In this document: in pieces, positions 27,087 to 37,489 of the stretch
Position numbering within the stretch: position 1 is the first letter of the stretch
How the letters are laid out: every line of letters starts with the position of its first letter
NCBI RefSeq assembly: GCF_022662375.1
Contig: NZ_JAKNQL010000012.1
Coordinates: forward strand, 124,001-188,000
Length of the DNA stretch: 64,000 bases
DNA from: Pseudomonas sp. CROZ-RG-20F-R04-15
GTDB lineage: Bacteria > Pseudomonadota > Gammaproteobacteria > Pseudomonadales > Pseudomonadaceae
Reading direction: 5' to 3'
Position numbers and translations under genes: made by a program
Notes under the pieces: generated by a model
The model's input: only the letters and a program-made list of their open reading frames with translations
Database searches by the model: none
Told to the model about the DNA's origin: nothing

Positions 27087-28165
27087 AAGGCTAGATCCTC
27101 AGGTGTGAATGTCATCTTGAATGAACGATACGGAGCGAAATCGCTCGGCTTCATTCCCTGCATTTCTGTCAAACGTCCAATATTCTTCACTGCCGCGACT
27201 GCCGACGCATCGAACGGACCATCACCGCTGGACTTGGCCACGCTGACCGAAGTCACCGTACCGTCCGGCAACATGCCGATTTGCAGCACGACCGTCATGC
27301 CTTTGCGTGCCGAAGGTGGACGGGCCCAACCCTCTGCTGCTCGCGCACGAATCAGGTCATCGAAACTGCCCGCGACTTCGTCACCCTGCTCATCGGCCAA
27401 GGCTTGCTGACGCTGCGGCGTATCGGAAAGCAGATCGGCCAAGGCCTGAGCCTTTTTGTCTTCGGTCGATTTACGTGCCGCATCCTGCGCTTTCTTCTTC
27501 GCAGCATCGGCAGCAGCTTTCTTCTTCGCTTCGTCGGCGATTTTCTTCTTCGCCTCTTCAGCTTCAGCTTTTTTCTTGGCGTCTTCGGCGGCTTTCTTCT
27601 TCGCGTCTTCGACGATCTTCTTCTTGGCTTCTTCAGCGGCGGCTTTCTTGGCCTCTTCTTCAGCAGCCTTTTTCGCTTCTTCTTCAGATTTCTTCTTGGC
27701 TATATCAGCCAATTGTTTCTCTTCGGCCTTCTTGGCTTCGGCGGTCTTCTTCGCTTCATCGGCTTTTTTGGCTTCATCAGCCTTTTTCGCCTCGTCTGCT
27801 TTCTTCGACTCGTCGGCCTTCTTGGCTTCCTCGGCTTTTTGATCCGCTTCTTCTTTCTTTTGTTCCGCAGCGGCCTTGATCTCTTCCTGCTCGACCTTCT
27901 TCTGTTCCATTTGCTCGACTTCGGTCTGGCGCGCGGCGGATTTCTTCGCCTCACCCGCAATCTTCTGATTGGTCTGGGTGGTTGCCTGACTTTTCGATTT
28001 CAGCTGGTACAGGGTCGCCTGGACGATCGGTTTGGCCGGCGGCAGTTCCGGTGTGAAGGCAAAACTGACGAACAGCATGCCGAACACCAGCACGTGCAGG
28101 ACAATTGCCAGAACACTAGGCCAGAAGTAGCTTTCCGAGGCGGACGGCTCTCGCTGTTGCTGCAT
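27083..28165 (-). CDS. tolA: Tol-Pal system protein TolA
   Basis: Energy-transducing protein spanning the periplasm from the TolQR motor to Pal/TolB. 360 residues: N-terminal membrane helix (VLAIVLHVLVFGMLFVSF), long Lys/Ala/Glu coiled helix (about residues 65-245) with repeats of EAKKAD, and a C-terminal globular TonB-like domain. It overlaps the tolR stop by one base. The repetitive AAG/GAA codons create long open frames on the opposite strand that are not genes. Confidence 0.97.
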   Translation of the reverse strand: MQQQREPSASESYFWPSVLAIVLHVLVFGMLFVSFAFTPELPPAKPIVQATLYQLKSKSQATTQTNQKIAGEAKKSAARQTEVEQMEQKKVEQEEIKAAAEQKKEEADQKAEEAKKADESKKADEAKKADEAKKADEAKKTAEAKKAEEKQLADIAKKKSEEEAKKAAEEEAKKAAAEEAKKKIVEDAKKKAAEDAKKKAEAEEAKKKIADEAKKKAAADAAKKKAQDAARKSTEDKKAQALADLLSDTPQRQQALADEQGDEVAGSFDDLIRARAAEGWARPPSARKGMTVVLQIGMLPDGTVTSVSVAKSSGDGPFDASAVAAVKNIGRLTEMQGMKPSDFAPYRSFKMTFTPEDLAL

Positions 28166-28626
28166 CAGGGGGCCTCGGTAATCAAACCAACATTACCGAC
28201 CCCGGCTTTCTGCAACCCGCCCATGGCGCCCATGACGGAACCATAGTCGACGGTCTTGTCACCGCGGATAAAGACCTGTGTACGCTTGCCGCCTTCAGTG
28301 CCGGCACGAATGATCTTGGTCACCGCGTCGGTCATTTGCGGCAGGGTCATGGCCCTGTCCTGTTGCTTCTCGGTATCGACTTCGCTGCCAAGGTTCCAGT
28401 AGTAGGTCTTGTCAGCCTTGATCGAAATGGTCAGGACCTGAGTGTTGTTGTCCTGCGGCAAGGCTTCGCTGGAAACCTTGGGCAGATCAACTTTCACGCC
28501 CTGATTGAGCATCGGCGCGGTCACCATGAAGATGACCAGCAGCACCAACATCACGTCGATGTAGGGCACCACGTTCATCTCGGCGACCGGCTTGCGCTTT
28601 TTGCGAGCTCGAGCGATTAAAGCCAT
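28165..28626 (-). CDS. tolR: Tol-Pal system protein TolR
   Basis: ExbD-family subunit of the proton-driven TolQR motor; 153 residues with one N-terminal membrane helix (PYIDVMLVLLVIFMVTAP) containing the functional Asp, and a periplasmic domain. Starts 14 bases after tolQ. Confidence 0.97.
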   Translation of the reverse strand: MALIARARKKRKPVAEMNVVPYIDVMLVLLVIFMVTAPMLNQGVKVDLPKVSSEALPQDNNTQVLTISIKADKTYYWNLGSEVDTEKQQDRAMTLPQMTDAVTKIIRAGTEGGKRTQVFIRGDKTVDYGSVMGAMGGLQKAGVGNVGLITEAP

Positions 28627-28640
28627 TGGAAATTACCTGC

Positions 28641-29336
28641 TTATTCTTCGCTGGTGTGCACTTTGCGGTGCAGGATCGCCTGGAATTCATCGGCGAAGGT
28701 GTAGTAGCGGCCCAGCAAGGTTTCGCTGCGAGCGGCGAAACGGTTGTAAGCGATGACCGCAGGGATCGCGGCGAACAGACCGATCGCGGTAGCGATCAGG
28801 GCTTCGGCGATACCCGGGGCTACGGTGGCCAGGGTCGCTTGCTGGGCGCTGGCCAGACCGCGGAAGGAGTTCATGATGCCCCATACGGTACCGAACAGAC
28901 CGATGTACGGGCTGACCGAACCGACGGTGGCGAGAAACGGCAGGCTCTGCTCAAGCTTCTCTTCTTCGCGGGAGATGGCCACGCGCATGGCACGGGCCAC
29001 GCCTTCCATTACCGCTTCAGGATCGACACCAGGCTGCTGACGCAGACGGGAAAACTCCTTGAAACCGGCACGGAAGATCTGCTCAACGCCCGAATCCGGA
29101 TCCGGGTTGCTACCGGCCTGACGGTACAGTTTGGACAGATCGATACCCGACCAGAAGCGCTCTTCGAAGCTCTCCAGGGCGCGTCGACCGGCACGCAGCA
29201 GATTGCTGCGCTGAAAGATCATGATCCATGAGGTCACCGATGCGGCCACCAGAGTCAACATTACCAACTGCACCACGATGCTGGCATTGCTGACCAGGCT
29301 CCACATGGAGGAATGGTCGACGACGTTAGCTTCCAC
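28641..29336 (-). CDS. tolQ: Tol-Pal system protein TolQ
   Basis: ExbB-family proton-channel subunit; 231 residues with three membrane helices (about 16-38, 140-160, 170-195) and the conserved PGIAEALIATAIGLFAAIPA segment. GTG start with AGGAG upstream; it overlaps the end of ybgC by 11 bases, indicating one transcript. Confidence 0.97.
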   Translation of the reverse strand: MEANVVDHSSMWSLVSNASIVVQLVMLTLVAASVTSWIMIFQRSNLLRAGRRALESFEERFWSGIDLSKLYRQAGSNPDPDSGVEQIFRAGFKEFSRLRQQPGVDPEAVMEGVARAMRVAISREEEKLEQSLPFLATVGSVSPYIGLFGTVWGIMNSFRGLASAQQATLATVAPGIAEALIATAIGLFAAIPAVIAYNRFAARSETLLGRYYTFADEFQAILHRKVHTSEE

Positions 29337-29793
29337 GCTTTATCTCCTGCTTTGAGTGTGTACCCGGGCCGACCGCGTCGGCGAAGGCCGCACGCAAGTC
29401 TTCGGGAAGGGCCCGGGGTTTCAAACTGTTAGTGCGCACACAGGCCACCAAAAACTGCCCCTCACAGAGCAGCACATTATCCGTTGCCCGCCTGACCTGC
29501 TGTTTGAAGCGCAGGCTGACCCGGTTCAATTCGATTACTTCAGCGCTTACCAGCAGTTCGTCGTCCAGTCGCGCCGGCGCGTGGTAACGCGCTTCGCTGG
29601 AGTGCACGACGAACAACAGATCCTCCCCTGCCAGCTGCGATTGGGCAAAGCCCAGCTCGCGAAGCCGCTCGGTTCGAGCCCGTTCCATAAACTTGAGGTA
29701 ATTAACGTAATACACGATGCCGCCCGCATCGGTGTCCTCGTAATAAACGCGACAACGATGTGCGAACGGCTCAAGCCCGTTTTGCGCGCGCAT
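29326..29793 (-). CDS. ybgC: Acyl-CoA thioesterase YbgC
   Basis: Hotdog-fold thioesterase at the head of the tol-pal operon; 155 residues with the motif RVYYEDTDAGGIVYYVNYLKF containing the catalytic Asp region (4HBT family). In other bacteria it hydrolyses short-chain acyl-CoA and contacts phospholipid-synthesis enzymes. A gap of about 127 bases to ruvB may hold the operon promoter. Confidence 0.94.
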   Translation of the reverse strand: MRAQNGLEPFAHRCRVYYEDTDAGGIVYYVNYLKFMERARTERLRELGFAQSQLAGEDLLFVVHSSEARYHAPARLDDELLVSAEVIELNRVSLRFKQQVRRATDNVLLCEGQFLVACVRTNSLKPRALPEDLRAAFADAVGPGTHSKQEIKRGS

Positions 29794-29920
29794 ACTCTAG
29801 TGCTTACTCCTCAGGTTGCCAATCCGGCCAGGCAACTGTTTTTCATGGTTTCAGAGCTTTACCGTAAAAGTACCGTCCTCTGACAGTACAAACCCTGAAT
29901 AAATCGACAACAAATGTGTA

Positions 29921-30982
29921 TTAGTCGTCCACGGCATCGAGAAACTCGTCTGCCACGGGCATTTCACCCATTCGTGACGGAATGTTTAAACCGAAATGCA
30001 GATACGCATGCCGCGTCACCACCCTGCCCCGTGGCGTGCGCATGATGTAACCCTGCTGGATAAGATACGGTTCCAGCACATCCTCAATGGTGTGCCGCTC
30101 TTCACTGATCGCAGCGGCGAGGCTGTCGATACCGACCGGACCACCGTCAAACTTCTCGATCATGGTCAGCAGCAGACGCCGGTCCTGATGATCGAAACCG
30201 TGTTCGTCGACATCCAGCAGGTTCAGCGCCAGATCCGCCACCGCTTTGGTGATGTGCCCTTTGGCACGCACTTCGGCGAAGTCGCGCACGCGGCGCAACA
30301 GACGGTTGGCGATTCGCGGCGTGCCACGGGCGCGACGAGCGATTTCGAAAGAGCCTTCCGGATCCAGTGGCAAACCGAGAATGGCCGCCGAACGGCTGAC
30401 AATCGTCGCCAGATCGGCCGTGCTGTAGAACTCGAGACGCTGGACAATACCGAAGCGATCACGCAAGGGATTGGTCAGCATGCCCGCGCGGGTCGTTGCA
30501 CCGACCAGCGTGAACGGCGGCAGATCGAGTTTGATCGAGCGCGCTGCCGGCCCTTCACCAATCATGATGTCGAGCTGGAAATCTTCCATCGCCGGGTACA
30601 GCACTTCCTCAACGATCGGCGACAGGCGATGGATTTCGTCGATAAACAGTACGTCGTGCGGCTCAAGATTGGTCAGCAATGCGGCCAGATCACCCGGGCG
30701 CTCCAGCACCGGGCCGGACGTGCTCTTGATCGACACGCCCATTTCCTGGGCAATGATATTGGCCAGCGTGGTCTTGCCCAGACCCGGCGGGCCGAAGATC
30801 AGCGTGTGGTCGAGGGATTCACTACGGCCACGGGCGGCCTGGATGAACAGTTCCATCTGCTCGCGCACCGTCGGCTGGCCAATATAGTCGGCCAGACTGA
30901 CCGGACGAATCGCGCGGTCCTGGACTTCTTCGCGCTCGCGCGGACTGTGCGCGGCGGCGATCAGACGATCAGCTTCAATCAC
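29921..30982 (-). CDS. ruvB: Holliday junction helicase motor RuvB
   Basis: AAA+ ATPase that drives branch migration with RuvA. 353 residues; Walker A GPPGLGKTT, Walker B LFIDEIHRL, sensor GATTRAGML and a C-terminal winged helix (RGRVVTRHAYLHFG). The GTG start directly abuts the ruvA stop. Last gene of ruvCAB. Confidence 0.97.
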   Translation of the reverse strand: MIEADRLIAAAHSPREREEVQDRAIRPVSLADYIGQPTVREQMELFIQAARGRSESLDHTLIFGPPGLGKTTLANIIAQEMGVSIKSTSGPVLERPGDLAALLTNLEPHDVLFIDEIHRLSPIVEEVLYPAMEDFQLDIMIGEGPAARSIKLDLPPFTLVGATTRAGMLTNPLRDRFGIVQRLEFYSTADLATIVSRSAAILGLPLDPEGSFEIARRARGTPRIANRLLRRVRDFAEVRAKGHITKAVADLALNLLDVDEHGFDHQDRRLLLTMIEKFDGGPVGIDSLAAAISEERHTIEDVLEPYLIQQGYIMRTPRGRVVTRHAYLHFGLNIPSRMGEMPVADEFLDAVDD

Positions 30983-31591
30983 TTAAATCATTCCCTTCAG
31001 GGCGCGGCGGATCAGGTCTTCACTGCTCAAATTCTTGTCCTTGATGGCGGTAATCGCCTTGCTCGCTTCCTGCGGTTTGTAGCCCAGGGAAATCAGCGCG
31101 CTGACCGCATCGTTCTCGGCGGTATTGACCGGCGCCGGCCCGTCCGGCTGATTCGGCACCAGCGCGAACATGGCCGGCGAGGTTTCCCAGGCTTTGAAGC
31201 GGTCCTTCAACTCGACCAGCAGACGCTCAGCGGTTTTCTTGCCGACACCCGGCACCTTGGTCAGCGCCGAAGTGTCCTGGGATTGCACGCAGCGGATCAG
31301 TTCGTCGACTTCCAGACTCGACATCAACGCCAGGGCCAATTTCGGCCCGACACCATTGAGACGGATCAACTCGCGAAAAAAGTCTCGCTCACGCTTGCCG
31401 GCAAAACCATAGAGTAATTGCGCGTCTTCGCGTACGACCAAATGGGTGTGCAGGGTCAGCGGTTCACCGACCGACGGCAGGCGATAAAGGGTGGTCATGG
31501 GCACTTCCAGCTCATACCCGAGGCCGTTTACATCCAGAATCAGGTGCGGCGGCTGTTTCTCAGCCAGGGTGCCGCGCAAGCGTCCAATCAC
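30983..31591 (-). CDS. ruvA: Holliday junction subunit RuvA
   Basis: DNA-binding tetramer that loads RuvB on Holliday junctions; 202 residues with an OB fold, two helix-hairpin-helix motifs (LNGVGPKLALALMS, VPGVGKKTAERLL) and the flexible RuvB-contacting C-terminal domain. GTG start (MIGRLRGTLAEK). Confidence 0.97.
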   Translation of the reverse strand: MIGRLRGTLAEKQPPHLILDVNGLGYELEVPMTTLYRLPSVGEPLTLHTHLVVREDAQLLYGFAGKRERDFFRELIRLNGVGPKLALALMSSLEVDELIRCVQSQDTSALTKVPGVGKKTAERLLVELKDRFKAWETSPAMFALVPNQPDGPAPVNTAENDAVSALISLGYKPQEASKAITAIKDKNLSSEDLIRRALKGMI

Positions 31592-31706
31592 GTTTCAGAT
31601 CCTTGAGCGTTGGCCAGCCGTGGGCTGGCGACTGTCGAAAGGCGGATTCCGGGCCGACGACCCAGGCGCAGGAACTCCGCTTTCAGGAAAATTGATGCTG
31701 ATGCTA

Positions 31707-32234
31707 TCAGAGACGCAGGCGCCCGCCACGACTGCGTGCCGTTCCCAAGCCGTGCGGCAGCAGACTGGAACGGGTGTGTGCATGGCAAATGGCGATGGCG
31801 AGGGCGTCCGAGGCATCGATTTGCGGTTTGCTGGTCAGCTTGAGCATATGCATGACCATCATCTGCACCTGCTCTTTATTGGCGGCGCCAGTGCCGACCA
31901 CCGCCTGCTTGACCTGAGTGGCCGTGTACTCGGCGATCTCCAGACACTCTTCGGCGCCGGCAACAATCGCTGCGCCGCGCGCCTGCCCGAGCTTCAACGC
32001 CGAGTCGGCGTTCTTCGCCATGAACACCTTTTCGATGCCCATCGTCACCGGACCGTAAGTCTGGATGATTTCGCGCACGCCGCGATAGACAATCTGCAGA
32101 CGCTCATGCAATTCGCCAGCACCTGTGCGAATACAGCCCGAGGCCACATAAATGCAGCCACCGCGCCCGGTATCGCGAACAATCCCGTAACCGGTGATAC
32201 GCGAACCGGGGTCGATACCAAGAATTAAAGTCAT
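31707..32234 (-). CDS. ruvC: Crossover junction endonuclease RuvC
   Basis: Resolves Holliday junctions; 175 residues with the RNase-H-like active site starting ILGIDPGSRITGYG (catalytic Asp) and later GIEKVF and the C-terminal DASDALAIAICHA acidic residues. First gene of ruvCAB, 115 bases ahead of ruvA; yebC lies upstream beyond a REPIN. Confidence 0.97.
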   Translation of the reverse strand: MTLILGIDPGSRITGYGIVRDTGRGGCIYVASGCIRTGAGELHERLQIVYRGVREIIQTYGPVTMGIEKVFMAKNADSALKLGQARGAAIVAGAEECLEIAEYTATQVKQAVVGTGAANKEQVQMMVMHMLKLTSKPQIDASDALAIAICHAHTRSSLLPHGLGTARSRGGRLRL

Positions 32235-32287
32235 AACGCCTGCAGATTCGGTAAAAGCACGATTTTCAAATCAACCCATAACAAATA

Positions 32288-32374
32288 TGGGAGCGAGCCT
32301 GCTCGCGAAAGCGGTTTCATCATCAGCAACGATGTTGCCTGAAAATCCGCCTTCGCGAGCAGGCTCGCTCCCAC
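32288..32374. repeat. REPIN between yebC and ruvC
   Basis: Inverted REP pair, 87 bases, in the gap between two same-strand genes; probably separates the yebC and ruvCAB transcripts. Confidence 0.92.
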
Positions 32375-32392
32375 ATTGAATCGTAGTCGCTC

Positions 32393-33139
32393 TTAACCGA
32401 GCTGAGCGGCCACGTCTTCCGGAATGTCCGCGTTGGAGTAGACGTTCTGCACGTCATCCAGATCCTCAAGCATGTCGATCAGCTTGAGCACCTTTTCCGC
32501 GCCTTCCAGATCCAGCTCGGCGCTGGTGGTTGGCTGCATGACGATTTCCGCATCATCACCTTTGAAACCCGCAGCTTCCAGCGCGTTTCGCACCGCATAG
32601 AAACTGGTGAACGAAGTGAACACGTCGATCGAACCGTCTTCGTGTGCAACCACGTCATCGGCATCGGCTTCCAGCGCCGCTTCGGTCAGTGCGTCTTCAT
32701 CGACGCCCGGCGCGAAGCTGATCTGGCCTTTGCGCTCGAACAGGTACGCCACCGAACCGTCGGTGCCGAGGTTGCCACCGCACTTGCTGAACGCATGGCG
32801 CACGGCTGCAGCGGTACGGTTGCGGTTGTCGGTCATGCACTCGACCAACACCGCTACGCCGCCCGGGCCGTAACCTTCGTAGGTCAGTTCTTCAACGTTG
32901 TCCGCTTCGGTGGCACCGGCGCCACGCGCGACGGCGCGGTCGATGATGTCGCGACTCATGTTCGCGCTCAGCGCTTTATCCAGCGCCAGACGCAAACGCG
33001 GGTTGGAGCCCGGATCACCGCCGCCCTGACGGGCCGCAACGGTCAGTTCGCGGATCCACTTGGTGAAGATCTTGCCCCTTTTGGCATCCTGACGTTCTTT
33101 GCGGTGCTTGATGTTCGCCCACTTGGAATGACCAGCCAT
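32393..33139 (-). CDS. yebC: YebC/PmpR family protein
   Basis: Cytoplasmic YebC/TACO1-family protein of 248 residues, starting MAGHSKWANIKHRKERQDAK. The P. aeruginosa homologue next to aspS is PmpR, described as a repressor of quorum-sensing genes; more recent work on the family points to relief of ribosome stalling. Its position between aspS and ruvC is the conserved Pseudomonas order. A terminator upstream indicates its own promoter. Confidence 0.94.
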   Translation of the reverse strand: MAGHSKWANIKHRKERQDAKRGKIFTKWIRELTVAARQGGGDPGSNPRLRLALDKALSANMSRDIIDRAVARGAGATEADNVEELTYEGYGPGGVAVLVECMTDNRNRTAAAVRHAFSKCGGNLGTDGSVAYLFERKGQISFAPGVDEDALTEAALEADADDVVAHEDGSIDVFTSFTSFYAVRNALEAAGFKGDDAEIVMQPTTSAELDLEGAEKVLKLIDMLEDLDDVQNVYSNADIPEDVAAQLG

Positions 33140-33230
33140 AACTCGCTCCGAATTCTCTTTGAAACGTTGCCCGCCCTGCTCATGCAGCGGCCAGCAAACA
33201 AAAAAATCTCGACCTGCTCTCTATAGATAG

Positions 33231-33258
33231 AAAAAAGGCGCATCCGAAGATGCGCCTT
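33231..33258 (-). terminator. Intrinsic terminator after aspS
   Basis: On the minus strand AAGGCGCATC pairs with GATGCGCCTT around a TTCG tetraloop, followed by a T-run. Confidence 0.95.
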
Positions 33259-33268
33259 CAGGCCCGTC

Positions 33269-35044
<1,776 letters not shown>

Positions 35045-35152
35045 GGTAGTGGTTCGCTTCTCGTAATTCGAAATTCGGTAGAGATCCCGTCGCACTCAAG
35101 CTGGGTGCGGCATCGGAAAACTCACGCGTGTCGTTCGACCTGGGCCTGAACC

Positions 35153-35374
35153 CTAGTCAGATTTGTCGCCACCGGCCAGGTTCTTCTTGGCGCCGGTCTT
35201 GAAATCGGTTTCGTACCAGCCGCCGCCGCTGAGGCGAAAACCCGGCATGGACAGCTGTTTCTTGAGCTCTGGCGCCTGGCAGGCAGGGCAGTCGACCAGC
35301 GGTGCAGCGCTGATCTTTTGAATGGCTTCCAACTGATGACCACAGGAAGCACATTGATAATCGTACATCGGCAT
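35153..35374 (-). CDS. FmdB-family zinc-ribbon protein
   Basis: 73-residue regulatory-type protein with two CxxC pairs (CASC and CPAC) forming a zinc ribbon, opening MPMYDYQC. FmdB family; role not established. Located 108 bases ahead of aspS and probably cotranscribed. A TATAAT -10 box lies on the minus strand at 35439-35434. Confidence 0.88.
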   Translation of the reverse strand: MPMYDYQCASCGHQLEAIQKISAAPLVDCPACQAPELKKQLSMPGFRLSGGGWYETDFKTGAKKNLAGGDKSD

Positions 35375-35433
35375 GGGGGTGTCTCGGCGATCAGATTGCC
35401 ACCGCGCGCAGGGCTTTGCGGCGAAAGAGCGGG

Positions 35434-35439
35434 ATTATA
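35434..35439 (-). promoter_or_regulatory. Probable -10 box for the fmdB-aspS transcript
   Basis: TATAAT on the minus strand, 60 bases upstream of the FmdB start. The -35 region at proper spacing (CTGCAC) is weak and falls within the 35450-35483 hairpin arm. Confidence 0.45.
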
Positions 35440-35449
35440 TCGATTAAAT

Positions 35450-35483
35450 GCGGCCTGTGCAGCCGTAAGACTGCACAGGCCGC
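35450..35483. terminator. Strong hairpin after the RHH gene
   Basis: Perfect 13-base arms GCGGCCTGTGCAG and CTGCACAGGCCGC around an 8-base loop. It lies 23 bases past the RHH stop on the minus strand; the T-run is poor (CATTTAAT), so it is a likely but imperfect terminator. Confidence 0.6.
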
Positions 35484-35505
35484 GACCTCGGTTGCAAACG
35501 CCGAT

Positions 35506-35844
35506 TCAGAGCGAATCGGTCGTTGCCGCTTCCTTGATGCCGTTCATGACGCACACCACCCGCACAAGCGCGCTGAAATTCTTCACCCCGCCATGCCGCA
35601 GATGCACTTCACGATCGACGTGGGACAACAGCGAACTGACCGAACAGCAATTTTGCGCGGCCATCGTGCCGAGGATGTTCCAGTAAACCTGCTCAAGCCG
35701 CAGGCAGGTTGCATAACCGTTCAGACGTACGGATCGCGACGATGGCTGAACCAGCGCCATGTCAAATTCGTCGACGAACGGATCGACTTTCAATTCATGC
35801 GGCAAGCCGACAATCCTGTCGCCTCGCCTGTCTCCCTCTACCAT
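35506..35844 (-). CDS. Ribbon-helix-helix domain protein
   Basis: 112 residues from the ATG at 35844, which follows AAGGAG; the frame upstream of it is not needed. The C-terminal two thirds (SVRLNGYATCLRLEQVYWNI...SSLLSHVDREV...NFSALVRVVCV) fit the RHH_4 family, a putative DNA-binding or DNA-structure protein. Target unknown. It sits alone between dps and the fmdB-like gene, downstream of neither by a clear operon link. Confidence 0.75.
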   Translation of the reverse strand: MVEGDRRGDRIVGLPHELKVDPFVDEFDMALVQPSSRSVRLNGYATCLRLEQVYWNILGTMAAQNCCSVSSLLSHVDREVHLRHGGVKNFSALVRVVCVMNGIKEAATTDSL

Positions 35845-36033
35845 ATCGGTGACACTCCTTTGCCATCTCTGCTTGTTTGAAAAGTCACATCCTGTGGCTT
35901 TCATAAAAGCGCAGACACAAAGTTATATCCAGACGACTTATTGACCGTCACCGTAGGATAAGCCAACGACACAAGTAAGATTTCGGACAGCGCGCGAACC
36001 TCGACCTACCGACTGGCTCGCGCGCCCGGACGA

Positions 36034-36504
36034 TTACGCTTCCAGCAACGCGCGCAGCATCCACGCGGTTTTCTCGTGAACCTGCATGCGCTGGGTCAGC
36101 AGGTCGGCGGTCGGTTCATCGCTGACCTTGTCGAGCAGCGGAAAAATGCCGCGCGCCGTGCGGGTCACGGCTTCCTGACCAGCGACCAGTTGCTTGATCA
36201 TGTCTTCGGCACTTGGCACCCCGACCTCCTCCTTGATGGAAGAAAGGCGAGCGTACGTGGCATAGGCGCCCGGTGCCGGAAAGCCCAGTGCACGAATACG
36301 CTCGGCGATCGAGTCCACGGCCAGCGCCAGCTCGTTGTATTGCTCTTCGAACATCAAGTGCAGCGTGCGAAACATCGGGCCGGTGACGTTCCAGTGGAAG
36401 TTGTGGGTTTTCAGATACAGCACGTAGGTGTCCGACAACAGACGGGATAGTCCTTCGACGATGGACTTGCGATCTTCTTCACTGATACCGATATCGATTG
36501 CCAT
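36034..36504 (-). CDS. dps: Dps-family ferritin-like protein
   Basis: DNA-binding or iron-storing mini-ferritin of starved or oxidatively stressed cells. 156 residues; the intersubunit ferroxidase residues are visible in KTHNFHWNVTGP and EEQYNELALAVDSIAERI. The N-terminus is short, with few lysines, so DNA binding may be weak. A GC-rich hairpin (GCGCGCGA/TCGCGCGC, 35990-36025) lies downstream. The P. aeruginosa homologue is PA0962. Confidence 0.93.
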   Translation of the reverse strand: MAIDIGISEEDRKSIVEGLSRLLSDTYVLYLKTHNFHWNVTGPMFRTLHLMFEEQYNELALAVDSIAERIRALGFPAPGAYATYARLSSIKEEVGVPSAEDMIKQLVAGQEAVTRTARGIFPLLDKVSDEPTADLLTQRMQVHEKTAWMLRALLEA

Positions 36505-36816
36505 GTTTACCCCCTAACGGCGATTGAATTCATCCAACAGGTGCAGACCCACTCTAGCAAGGCAACCGACACCCCGCAGCCCTGATTGGCTGCAAACGCT
36601 GCGACAAATCGACCGAGGCCATGCCGCCGGCCGGGCTGATTTGAGTAGCCGCAGGCTTTGCTGTTAAATAGGCAGTGTGTCGCCATGCCCCATTTTTCGG
36701 GGCGTTGCGCATAGGCTGATGCCGTGAACGTGTCCACCGCCTCTTATTTTGTTCCGAAGCGAACCGTGCGCCTTCAGCTCTTCCTTGTGAGCCGTCATAA
36801 ACGTGAGCCAATCAAA
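36505..36816. promoter_or_regulatory. Divergent region between dps and the membrane cold-shock gene
   Basis: 312 bases with promoters for both directions. A small hairpin GCCCC-N7-GGGGC lies at 36687-36703 in what could be the leader of the plus-strand gene. No convincing -35/-10 pair or coding frame was picked out. Confidence 0.45.
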
Positions 36817-37419
36817 ATGTTGAAAATCGTCCACCTGCTAATGGGCGCAGCGGCCTTGCTGCTGTCGTTCATACCCAGCTTGAAATCCGAAGCCGTTCCC
36901 TACCTGCAACAACCCGACGCACTTTACCTGGCCTTTTTCGGCCTGCTGAACCTGGTGATTGCCCCAGTGATTCCTTACTGGAACAAAGGCCCTCGTCAGC
37001 ATCTGCAAAACCTCGTCAGCGCTCTTCTGGTGCTGACCGTCGTCCTGCAAACCCTGACCCTGATCGCGCCGATGCCCGTCATCGCCGGCCAGCCAGCCGT
37101 GTTGTTCACCCTGGTGATCGCACTGGTTGCCGTGGTTCTGCACCTGGCCGTCAGCTTCTATCGTTCTTCGCCTGCTGCCGCTCCAACCAGCTATGACATG
37201 ACCAATCGTGATACCGGCACCGTCAAGTGGTTCAACACCTCCAAAGGCTTCGGCTTTATCTCCCGGGATTCCGGCGATGATATTTTCGTGCACTTTCGTG
37301 CGATCCGTGGCGAAGGCCACCGTGTACTGGTCGAAGGCCAGCGCGTGGAGTTCTCGGTAATGAACCGCGACAAAGGCCTGCAAGCCGAGGACGTGATCGC
37401 CGCTCTGCCGCGACGCTGA
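36817..37419 (+). CDS. Membrane protein with C-terminal cold-shock domain
   Basis: 200 residues. The first 125 hold about four hydrophobic segments (IVHLLMGAAALLLSFIP, LYLAFFGLLNLVIAPVIP, LVSALLVLTVVLQTLTLI, AVLFTLVIALVAVVLHLAV); residues from about 133 form a complete cold-shock domain with RNP1 KGFGFISRDS and RNP2 IFVHFRAI. The ATG at 36817 has only a weak ribosome site; an internal ATG (MTNRDTGTVKWF) could yield the soluble domain alone. The P. aeruginosa neighbour PA0961 is the likely orthologue. Membrane-tethered RNA chaperone is the inference. Confidence 0.85.
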   Translation: MLKIVHLLMGAAALLLSFIPSLKSEAVPYLQQPDALYLAFFGLLNLVIAPVIPYWNKGPRQHLQNLVSALLVLTVVLQTLTLIAPMPVIAGQPAVLFTLVIALVAVVLHLAVSFYRSSPAAAPTSYDMTNRDTGTVKWFNTSKGFGFISRDSGDDIFVHFRAIRGEGHRVLVEGQRVEFSVMNRDKGLQAEDVIAALPRR

Positions 37420-37428
37420 TCCAGGCAT

Positions 37429-37466
37429 AAAAAAACCGCGAGCAGTCTGCTGTTCGCGGTTTTTTT
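37429..37466. terminator. Bidirectional intrinsic terminator
   Basis: AAAAAAACCGCGA and TCGCGGTTTTTTT flank a 12-base loop, serving the convergent cold-shock-domain gene and slyX. The outer CAGGC/GCCTG bases lengthen the stem. Confidence 0.93.
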
Positions 37467-37489
37467 ACGCCTGATGAAAAGTGTCCGCC

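Noticed and set aside
26037..27410. 457-codon plus-strand frame opposite tolB and the end of tolA
   Set aside because: It crosses two real genes and shows no domain; codon-bias shadow.
27450..27900. Tandem EAKKAD-coding repeats as a possible CRISPR or satellite array
   Set aside because: The repeats are in-frame coding repeats of the TolA helical domain, with no fixed spacer structure. No CRISPR-like array exists anywhere in the window.
27281..28246. Plus-strand frames rich in Phe/Leu/Ser opposite tolA, looking like a membrane protein
   Set aside because: They arise from the complement of the Lys/Ala/Glu repeats of TolA; the low-complexity hydrophobic composition is an artefact.
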